64,000 nucleotides of DNA from positions 1,475,001 to 1,539,000 of the forward strand of contig JACVVK020000001.1 in assembly GCA_018292915.2 (NCBI GenBank), read 5' to 3'. Below, piece after piece: positions 50,040 to 61,789 of the stretch. Origin of the DNA: Batillaria attramentaria (Eukaryota; Mollusca; Gastropoda; Batillariidae). Position numbers and translations under genes: made by a program. The notes beneath the pieces were generated by a model. The model saw only the letters and a list, made by a program, of their open reading frames with translations. It was not told the DNA's origin and ran no database searches. Each line of letters begins with the position of its first letter. The first letter of the stretch is position 1.

Positions 50040-52879
50040 CTCTCTCACACATGCACACACACACGCCCCTACCATTAGTGCAAACAAAACAGTCTGAGCC
50101 AAAGGCAAGTTTCTAGTTACCTTTTATCTGGACAATGTTTAGATTGTATATTATTGCATTTGTAAAAACAAAAGCAAAAAAACAACAAAATCAGCAATAT
50201 GCACAGTGAATATTCAGACAATATCAACAGGATGGTCCAGCCAACAACCATAGTTCTGTAGTGGATCCCAGCACACACCGGAATCCCAGGAAATGAGATG
50301 ACAGATCAGATAGCACAAAAAAAAAAAAAAAAATTAAAAGGCAGTGAGAAAGTAGCCCCCACTGCACTTCTCTTACCAAGAAGCAAGAACCCTCATCCAC
50401 AAGAGAAAACTCCATTTTCATAACAAAACTGGAGGATATAATCTGCACCAAGATGCCCCTAACCAAATACCACACCATGAACCAAGCTGGGGAACTGCTG
50501 AGGGAAGAAAAAGACTGAAACCTAGGCTGGGGTGCAGAGGCAGCGCCCTGCTAGGGGTCTACGGGGTAAACACCCCACTTAAAATTTTAGCATTTTTAAA
50601 GACTTTAGTCGCCTCTCCTGGCACCCAAAAGTAAAATACTGCCATGGTGCTGACGTCTTCAAAAATAAAATTAGACTGTCCCATATGCCATTACATGTAT
50701 TTTGATAATTATTATATGACTGTGTGTGCAACCTTTTTCCTGCTTCCTTTTCTTTGGCTGAAACTCAGATTTTTGGGGCTGAAAGGGCAGAAAATTTGGC
50801 TGAAAACTACCAAATGACTGAAAATTCCCCAGCCTGATGAACAGACAACAATTTTCTGCCTGAAAAACCACCACTGCGGACTCAACAGCCGCTTCAAGGG
50901 GATCAGCATTAAATCCTCGGCTCTGTGCCTCTATGGAGAAGTGGATCTAACACCACAGCACTTTTGGCAGACCTGTCCACTCTTCACACAAGAGAGGCAA
51001 GAAATCTCCCCACAGCTTAGTGTTTTTGGGAAGGCAGAAGGCCTGCGCTTAACTGCCCAATATGCGTTTCTCACAGGGCAACAGATTTGACAACACAATC
51101 ATATCAACCGCTGAAGAAAAAAAGAAAAAAAACAAATAAATAAGCACAAAATCCATTTTGACTTACTGATGTAATAGATGGCATAGGTTTTCATCTCATC
51201 GAGAATTGTGTCCTGAATGTCAAAGACAGCACATGTGTAGTTGCCGCCATAATAAGTAGAAATATTTGGACAATGTGGCCTGAAAAACAAAACAACAAAA
51301 TCATGCATCAAAGAGTTTGCACATCTGAAGTAGAAACAACAATAAATATTCACCTAAGAATTTACCCAGGGTGGGGAAGGGCCTATACACATATACCTTC
51401 CAATTCTGGACATAGTGCAAAAAAAAAAACCCAACTAATATTCCATTTTTCTTTCATTATGTTCAGAATGAAATGCATTTAATTTTTTCCTCAGGAAGTT
51501 TCTTCCTAATTATTATCTATTTTGAGATATTTGAATTAAATGATGGTCAATTACTTTATATATTCCGTGGTTATATATCACATGTGTCTGACAATGTGTT
51601 ACAGATGAGATGTTATGCATACTGCTCAGGGAACAGTAAGTCTGTAGCTTATAATTATGGAATTACAAAGGGGTGTCTTAGCACAGAAACTGATTCATTG
51701 ACCGGCCCCCGTAGTGTAGTGGTTAGCACTTCGGACCATGGGCCGGGTGACCCGGGTTTAAGTCCCAGCCGAGGCAAGCGGAATTTTTCCTACCTAGGTC
51801 GGCGCCTACCCAGAGCGAGTGTGCTATGGACCCAATGGGGAGGCTGTTGCCAAACAGCCGAGTTTCACCCACTTCACGGGTGCGACTTTGGGGGTGCTTC
51901 CCTTGGTATGACACGTCTAATGATGTGGATGGGGCCATAGTTCCCGGGCCTGGTTAATGCCAGGATATTTATGACAGGAAGCGAGGAATGCGGCCCTGTC
52001 CCGCAGTCCCAAACCACACGGACTTCCATAGCATCATCATACCATCATCCTCATCTCCATCATCATGCATAATAAAAATTGTCCCAGCTTCCGAGCCCTC
52101 CGTGGATTCCACCCATTACCTGGGAGGAACACCACTGGAGCTGGCAAAGAGTTGGGGCAGCAAAAAAAAAAAAAAAAAAAAACCTCATTCATTGATCAGT
52201 AATGTAATTTGAGCACCTGATTCAACAGTCAAGCAATAATTTGGTTTCATTGCTAGGACAGTAAGGAAACTTTAGCTAGTATGCGGGTTCCACTAATCTA
52301 CCAGTGCGCAGACATCACACCTCCTAAGCTGCTCATCAGAGGTGGGTTTGGTTGGGTTTTTTTTATCTCCAAGTCCTCCAACTTTTCTCCCCCAGCAAAA
52401 TTTAAAAATATGATGCACAAAGGTAGAGGGGAACTCCGTAAATTTCCTAAGATTCAAAGCAACAATAAAGTAGTAAAAAAAAAAAAAAAAACACCCCAAA
52501 ATGCAGACAGTAATTAAGGAAGATAATCTTACAACAGCAGATTGACGTTCTCTAAAACCGCTGCCTTTGTGAGACCGACTGTACCCAGGTAGACCGAAAT
52601 GTCGTCAAGAAAGACTTCCAGTTTGCCAGTGTCAACAAACAGGTCAATCATGTCACCAAACACAATGATCATGGCTGGCAAGGCTGCGCCGTTTACTGCA
52701 GCACACAACGACCCGACGATCATCATCAGTATGTCCAAGCAGTCTGCAAACCGGAACTGTCAACAAATGAAGGACAAAGATATGTTATAATAATAATAAT
52801 AATGAATTGTACTTATATAGCGCAAAATTCTCACAGAGTGACTCAATGTGCATACTCCCGCACTCATACCAACAAATAT

Positions 52880-52945
<66 letters not shown>

Positions 52946-53575
52946 CAGCTGAATCAGGATGAGGTAAGTGGGCTTAGTCAAAAGCCAGCCGGAACAGATG
53001 CGTTTTCAAGTCAGACTTGAAGCAATCTATGTCCGACTGGTCTCTCAGGCCGGCAGGTAGTGCGTTCCAGAGTGACGTAAGTATTTCAGGCCTGTCTGGA
53101 TTTGAGTGTTTGTTCTAAGCAAAAAACCAATAGCTATCAGTGTATACGTACCAGTACATCTGTATGGCACTTTTCTTTCCTAACACCAAAACGCCAACAT
53201 GTCTCTCCTCTCCTATCTGATCTGCACTGGCTGTCCATCCAGAACAGAATTCACTACAAACTTGCTACTCTCTGCTACAACATTATCTCAGGTTCTGCTC
53301 CCTCCTATCTGTCAGCTCTCATTCAGCTCTGCACACCATCCCGCAACCTCCGTTCTTCCTCCGATACCCATCCGTCGGAAAAAGTTTCAATGCCAGCGTG
53401 CTTTTTCATACATTGGTCCTGTAATCTGGAACGGCCTCCCCTCTCACATCCATCATGCTCAGTCATTAGCAGTCTAAGTCTCACCTTAAAACACATCTTT
53501 TCTCCATGCAGTAGCACCAACACTCCCCCCCCCACCCCCCTCCCCGCTATCTCTGCATGCCACCTGCAAAAAAAT

Positions 53576-53646
<71 letters not shown>

Positions 53647-56600
53647 ACGTTATATATACATTGTTTTTATGTTATGTGTAGTTTATGTACGCACCCTGAG
53701 TTCTTGTGAGATGGGGCGCCACACATACCCTTTATTATTATTGCATGTATTATTATTATTAAATAAAAACTGAACGGATACCGGCCCCCGTAGTGTAGTG
53801 GTTAGCACTTCGGACCATGGACCGGGAGACCCGGGTTCGAGTCCCAGCCGAGACAAGCGGGATTTTTCCTACCTAGGTCGGCTCCTACCCAGAGCGGGTG
53901 TGCTATGGGCCCGATGGGGAGGCTGTTGCCACACAGCCGAGATTCACCCACTTCACGGGTGCGACTTTGGGGGTGCTTCCCTTAGTATGACACGTCGTAT
54001 GATGTGGATGATTACACGGCCGGCACCGCAGGTGCCGTAGTTCCCGGGCCTGGTTAATGCCGGGATATTTATGACAGGAAGCGTGGAATGCGGCCCTGTC
54101 CCGCAGTCCCAAACCACATGGACCTCCATAGCATCATCTTACTATCATCCTCATCTCCATCATCATGCATAATAAAAATTGTCCCGGCTTCTGAGTCCTC
54201 CGTGGGTTCCACCCATGACCTGGGAGGAACACCACTGGAGCTGGCAAAGAGTTGGGACAGCAAAAAAAAAAAAAAAAAAAAACTGAACGGATCAAGTTAC
54301 TAACATGAAATTCAGGCCATGGGCACTCTTTGACATGCTGAATAAATTGTGATAGAAACTCATTTCATAACTATATACGTAGTCATCATTTCAAGATGAC
54401 TACCAGTATTCAAGTGACCATATAAGGAATGTTCGGTTAAATGAAACAAAATATTGAAATTTTGCCCAACGATTTATTTGGATGTGCCAACCATACATGT
54501 GTGTGAAGAATATTGAAAAACTTATCAATACGCCTCAGGCTTTGAAAATGCAAAGATTCTTTTTCTGTTCTGTTTCAGATCTACTTCATTCTGATGTCAA
54601 CTATTGGGATGAGGTATTTCAAACTGTCCACTTCAGGTAATGCTGGTGTCAAAAATCCACCATAAAAATGTGCCAAAATACTCAGGCAGAAAAATCTGTG
54701 CTAGAAAATGTCTCAAGTTTTTATGCACAATTTGGTTATTTCTAAAACAATTTCTACACGTTCACCAAGTGAGTGTCACAGTGACTTATTTACCTCCATA
54801 AAGCTATTTCACTGACAAATTTCTGTCTGGACTGGCATACAGTTCAGCTGTTCCGCTTGGTTTTCTAAATGTCGAAACTTAACCACAAATTTTTTACGTT
54901 TTCACCACCATATGAGAATGGGATTGAGACTAATCCACAAATTGTTAACGTTTTCGCCACCATGTAATAATAGGATTGGGTTTCTCAATTGTTACTAAAA
55001 AGCGTGTTTCAAACAGTAAACAGACATGTATACATGTATATGCCCATATTATATACCTGTTAGGACGGATCTGGACAGATGAGTGAATAGCTGGCTAGAC
55101 TGTGTATATATAATAGATTATAGTGCATGGCCACGGAAAGTTTTTTTTCATGGGAACTTTGTTTATTCCCGGTAAGGACGTTTCTTCATTGTTCGAGAAC
55201 AGGCCAGTGGAGTAAAATGCTGTATGTGAAGACTCAGCACCTATCTTACCACTTGAAACAAGCCAACCATCTGTTGCTCCTCTTTTTCTTTCTTCTTTTC
55301 CTTGCCATCAAGCAACTCCACCTCTGCCTGTCCATCAGGGGCAGCACTGCCATTACCAGCTGCAAAATAAATCAGAAGCACAAATTAACCTACACTGCAA
55401 CTGTACCGCGAAACACAGCGTCTTGTTCTGACAATCCAACAGTATTTCAAGATTGATCGTCGAACATTTCTAGGCTCATTCACAAGTCATTCGGAGCTGT
55501 TTTGGTGGTGTCAAACATCGAACCAAACAGACACATGGTTTAAACCTCAAACAGCCTCCAACCAACTTTGAAAGTCCCCATCAAGAATCACGCAACTGAC
55601 TCCCTTTCTCTGGGGGAATCATGCACATATCATGCACATATCAATACACATATATATATACAGAATATAGTATTTTAATAATCTTGTATGAAAGACACTT
55701 CACCTGATCTCACTCGCACACGTGACTTTCTGCTCATTCCTGTATTTTTTCCTTATTTTTAAGGCCAGCTGTCACAACCGTACAGACTGTTTGAACTAGA
55801 CTGGTTTAACTGACGGTACCCTTATAGCTGTACGTGTCATGAATCTTTCAGAGGGTCGGAAGTTATCACCACAGGAACTGTGACAATTAACCGCACTTCG
55901 AGCAAAAAGCTGATGCTGCCTCAACTAATGGGAAACTTGATAATCAATGGAAATTTGTCCTTGGACACTCACAGCAGTGAGTCAAGCATTAGACACCGAT
56001 GTCCCTAACATGCAGAAAGTGATTATGTGTATAGTTGTACTGTAGTACCGGCACACGTTCGTAGAAGTTTCATATCTGTACAGGTCAGTGGTGTGAGATC
56101 ATCAGGACTTCCCCCTACATATTTGCCACATATTTCAGCTAATCGGCCTCAGTCACGTTTGTCCAGCACGGCACAGATTAACATGGGTCACGATGAATCT
56201 GCAACCGTGATGGGGATGCCCCCTGCAATGGCTCGCTGGCAAATTCTAATTATACTTATAATACTTACAAAGTAATAGTAACTTGAATACTGCCAGGTAA
56301 ACTGGAATTTAATTCATTCTGAAACGACGACTACACGCCTGCCTCATCAACACGGCGGGTTTGTGATAGAAATGGCCGCCATGCCATAGAGATGCCGTTA
56401 GTCAGGCCTGTCGCACTGATAGCCCAGCTGCTTTCACGATCGTTGCTCAACTCGGAAACAGACGGGCAACAGCCAAAAGCCGGGCCTATTATGTCTCACG
56501 TACGGCAAAGAAGGAAGCAAGTTACTGTAACAGACAAATTAAATGCCGCGGGGTTACATGTGTATCACACATCTCGCAAACTTGCTCATCCGAGAAGGAA

Positions 56601-57179
56601 CGTCAAGCCACAGCAAAACACAGTAATTGTATGGGACACCATTCTAATAGGCCTAGTGTCCATGCCAGTCTGCCAGTAGGCCTAGAGCACTTGACCACTG
56701 CGTTATCAGCAGGTCTTCGTTGCCCAGGGAAACGTGGGCAGCGGGCTGCTGAGCCAAGCATCTTTGTGGGTACGGGCACTTTATGGGTACGTCCAGCTGT
56801 ACTCTAGCTAATATCGATCGATTACTATCCTGTCGCCTTTCCCCGGCGCTGCGGACATAATACAACTCATCACGATTTTCATTTGTGCTTGACCAAATAT
56901 AGTACATCAATGAAGTCATAACGAGATGCACCGAAGGCTGCTGTGTTGTTCGCTCGACTGATTACGGTACATGTATAGTCTATGTGTGAATAGCTGGATT
57001 GACTGTGCGCACGATGGCCAAGTTATGGTTTTGTAACACAGTTTTGTCTCTGGTGAGCATACGTTTCTTAACTATTATTCTGAGCAAAGGAAAATGGAGT
57101 ATAAACTCTGAGTCATGTCTTTCCACTGTCACACCGATTTCATCAGTATACACAACTTTAATCTGGCATTTACAACTCT

Positions 57180-57230
<51 letters not shown>

Positions 57231-60200
57231 CACACACATGCACACAATGTGATATCTGATGCAATGGTTTTTCTTCTCTAAGCCAGCAAAATGCATGTAC
57301 ATACATCAATATTTTGTTGCTGTTACTGCTATCATCATGCTACCACAGTGTTGTGTTGATGATCTTGGTATGTGTACATCAGATTCTGTCTGTTAGTGTT
57401 TGTCATAAATGCACAGCTATGAACAATGTCACTTCCTGCTGATTCAATGGACAACGAACAAAGGCTCCTAGACCTGACCAGGCCATCTACACTGAACACA
57501 CAATTTCATATCCTCTAAACAACGAACAAAAATAATCATGTATACCATGCTGAATAACTGTGATATTGAAAAGCTACTCCATCAATAGCAGTTCATGCAA
57601 AAAGAAACAAGTTAATTCACAAAAAGTTACAATTCACAATGGCTGATTAAACCTATAACATTATGTGACATTCTGACAAGAATGTGCTTGCATGTGCTTC
57701 CTTCTGATCTATTGTAACTATACAGATGTCACTGTGCTTTATAAAGAACCTACTGAAATGTGCAAATTCTTGGCTTTGCTGTGCACTTTAAAATAATCCA
57801 CAGACAAAAACAAGCATCATATTATAAAGATTAGCGAAAGGAGAATGGAAAATGTGTACATAGCAAGATATAAAAAAAAAAAAAATCTTATCTTTGCCCC
57901 TAAACATAAAGGGAAAAAACCCAGAAACTTGTGTGAACTTAATACATTTAGTTTTTCAAAGAATAAAGAATAAGGGAGATGCCCACCACTTTAGAGGGTG
58001 TGTCAATTAGTTCTGTGTTAAAATGTGTACACAATAAGATTAAAAAATATCTTTTCTTTGCCCCAGAGCCAAAAAAAAAGGAAATTGTGTGAATACATTT
58101 AGTTTTTCAAAGAAAAAAAGACTGAGGGAGATATGCCCCCCACTTTATAGGGTGAGTCAATTAGTTCTGTGAGTTCAACCTGAAGTATTATAGAAACTAC
58201 TGAAAGCGGTACCATCACGGGAGTGGCACTTAATATGGCTGAAATGATCATTGTCGTGTGGTAACATTAACACATTCTGCAGCATATGCTGTTGCCAAGG
58301 GCATGGACATAGCATGCTGTATACCATTTCACAACCGACACCGTTTCAGTTGCAGTCTGAAATCTCATTGAAATAAAGGTGAGGCTTCAACAATCGCATT
58401 GTTTCTGCGTGTTCCTGGGACAGCTGTAGCACTTGCATCTGTATGTGTGTGTCAGACACTGGAGGCTCACTGGCAGTTTGAAGGGTAGCTTCCAAGGAAG
58501 GATCTAACAGTAACACTGCCGTGCCATGGCAAAAGACAGTAAATCCATGACGTCATTTTATGGCAAAAGACCATTTCGTCAATGTCTTTCATCCTGATAT
58601 GGTATGGTATGGTAGACTTCTCCTCGCAATATCCATCTCTGCTGAAATGCTCACGGCGCCGCAGGGCTGGAGGACGAAGCAGTGAAAGCCTGCTGCCGCT
58701 AAGCGCTACTTTATGTGCAAACGTCCACCCTGCTATTCACTCTCGTGCGTGCGACAGTATTTCTGTTTACCACGACACCGGCCACAGCCTACTCTTCTTT
58801 GAAAGATGAACATGAGATTTTTAGCATGCACACTTGATGTATGTGCGTGCGTGTGTACACGAAGGCGAGACAGGCACTGTAAACGAGTCTGCACGTGGAT
58901 TTAACTCGATATAGTAAGGAAAAAGCCCACCGGGGACTCGAACCAGGCAGCTCAGGATCCGAAGTCGGATGCCTTAACCACTAGACCAAAGCCCCTGTTT
59001 TGATTATCACCCCTTTTCCAATCAAATGACGCCATGGACTTACTGTCTTGTGCCTTTGCATGCCAAAAATGCACTAACAGTGCACTGCCTCTTCTGTCTT
59101 CAAGTGCCAGGTTTGAAACTTCGATCTTTACAAGATTTATTTAATCAAACTACATGTTTTGCTCATAGAGCTTTCACACTCCACATGCAATGTCACTAGC
59201 GACAAGGTGTGCGGCGAAATGGTATGCCACGTACCGCAATGCGAAAACCATACGACAGTCACCATTTCAGCCTGAAAAGGGTGTGTTTTACATGTGCTAA
59301 TTGATGGCACATAGTTTATGGTGTGGTAGTGAAGCAGACTAGACCAGAACCTAAATCAAGATTTTCAACTGTTACATGACAGGATGCAGAGACTGTACAG
59401 AACGCACCCAAAAACCTGTTTGTACCTGTAGCAGGCTCTGTCATTCCTTTCACCTGTATATCACTGGGTGTGGCATCTGTCATTGAAAAATGAAGTTTGT
59501 GTGCTTTAGACCACAAAAATATAACACCGCACCATAACAGTGCCCAGTACTAGCAGTGACCATCAGGTACGTTCATTAGTTTAGCAGGGTCAATCATTTG
59601 GCAGATCCGCATTGTGACTTCCCCTCTTTAAGTTATAACATGCATCTGATCTTCAGTGTATTTCTACCAAATAAGCCTTCCCCCACAAAACACACACACA
59701 CACACACACCGCCCTGCTCTTCAGTCCCTTTTCAGGATTGCAGGAAAAAGGGTGATAACCATGGTAAATGGCATTTAAACAGACCAAAATAAGTACAGTT
59801 CTCTCCCTCTAGTCCTTCCGATTCCACGGGGATGGAATTTCGGATCAGTCACAGTTAAGGTTTTTTGTCCCTTTGTAGTTCCTCTGTGAATCCATGAACA
59901 CCCTTATGCGAAGCAATCAAAATAAATTACATTTATACGCTGCATGCCAATTTTACTCTGGATAACAACAATAAACTGAGAGACTAGTTGTCTTGCTATC
60001 TACAACAAATTTCCCACCGTGTGTTCGCATTTTTCGACAAGCTACACGGCGGACTGGCATTTAGAGAGACTACTGACAGTATACAGTCTCCAGTTCATTG
60101 AGAGAAACCAAAGCCCATGATATTGTACAGTATAGTAGAACAAAACTAATGACATCACTGACCTAAGTACGATGACAACATGCAAAATTAGGTTACTGTG

Positions 60201-61710
60201 TTCCAAAGTCACGACATCCACGCACCTTACTGCCTCATATTCCCTATGGCTCAGTTCAAACAAAGCCTTTGAGTGTAATTCTTTAAGATGATGTTGGAAA
60301 TAGTCTGATTTACAGTCTATTCTCAGCTTTTAGCCAGTACACATGAAAACCATTTGTGGTGTAGAACAGATCTGCTATACTTGCAACTCACAGGTATATA
60401 AAATAAAAAATAAAATAAAAATTTAATCTACTGATAGGTTTTCAAAGGGATGAGCATCTTTAATTAAAGACATCCAGAGTCACCATTAACTCAGGGGTGA
60501 CAGGAGTAGGGCTACATATGCTCACGTCTATCAAGAATATTTCTGAGGGTACACTTTGTGTTTGCACTAATTCATACTTTGTGTTTTATACACAGGAATC
60601 ATTCTTTTATATACTGTTCCAACTTTGCCCTTTTTCTTCCTTTCTTCGATTATCAAAATAAACAAGCACTGTGTAAGGTCAATTTCTGTGTGAACATTTC
60701 ATCAGTAATGTCAGAAAGCTTCAGTTAAATGATATTGAGTGAGACATGAGCATCTGAATACAATGTTCATCCATGACATGCAGCAGAGGTTATAAACAAC
60801 CATTTATTGAAACGACCTTCAAATTTGAAATGTTCATCTTAAATTCTATGCCTACAGTACACTTTGTTTCCCTGCTCAGAAAGACCCCTGAGACAAATAC
60901 ACACAAAAAAGAAAATTCTGCATACCTCGCTGTGGTATATAAACTGCAGGGTCCCAGTTTTGCCCTGCCACATAGGCTGAGTTGACATGGGTTTCTGTCA
61001 ATTTTTTCATACCACTTGTTACAATCATACCCAGAGTTCCAAGTCAAAACAAAAAGTGGTACTACTGCCTCTGACAGTAGTCTGTCAGTTAAACCAAACT
61101 GTTTCTATTGCACTGTACATATGTAGTTCTATTTGTAAAACAAACCTTTTGAGGACAAATTAAAGAAATCACAAGTGTATACACGGGTATACAAATCCTG
61201 AGATTTATTACTAATTAACTAATAATAGTAAAATAACATGAGACAGCCTCTGCCAGTGCAGCATCAAGCAATGGAAAAGTAAATGGTCAGTATTTCTTCT
61301 TCTGTATACATTCACAGGTAAACAAAAATGTTGAAAATAAAATCTGTTTTAATCTTGAGGTTAGTTTGCATTCAAGCTGATTCTCTTCACAGAAGCTTTG
61401 TGAATTAATAAGCACACAACAAAATTGTGCATACCTCTCTGTGGTATATACACTGCAGGATCCCAATTTTGTTCTGCCACATCAACTGAGCTGACATGGT
61501 TTTCTGCCCATGTTTTTAAACCAGCTGTTACAACCATACTGCAGTTCTGAGTCTAAACTAAGGATAGCACATGTAGTGCTGTGGCATGTATCCCTAACAG
61601 TATAGCATTGCTTTTCCCCTGTCCTTCCAAAATCAAGCCTTCAAGGAGAGTTAAAAGTGTGATGAGAAGTTTATCAGTAGTGAAACGGTTTGTAATATTA
61701 GAGTTTATAG

Positions 61711-61789
<79 letters not shown>

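Larger units (their letters stand above)
55360..59425 (-). other. ABCB intron 1, 3' part
   Basis: No exon recognised here. It includes a (GT)n tract at 57184-57229, a roughly 165-bp tandem duplication at 57853-58175 and the inverted-repeat element at 58534-59050. AATGGCCGCCATG at 56373 in a slightly CpG-richer stretch could mark another promoter, but this is speculative. Confidence 0.5.

Noticed and set aside
49757..50116. Cys/Val and His/Thr repeat ORFs
   Set aside because: Translation of (CA)n/(GT)n microsatellites. The same applies at 2542-2894, 39838-40360 and other CA/GT tracts.
56392..56679. 95-codon plus-strand ORF in ABCB intron 1
   Set aside because: No motif, no splice context and ordinary composition; likely chance.
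58925..58998. Functional tRNA gene
   Set aside because: Box A and B are present, but the anticodon stem does not pair and the stretch is embedded in a repeat. The other tRNA-like heads are likewise SINE parts.
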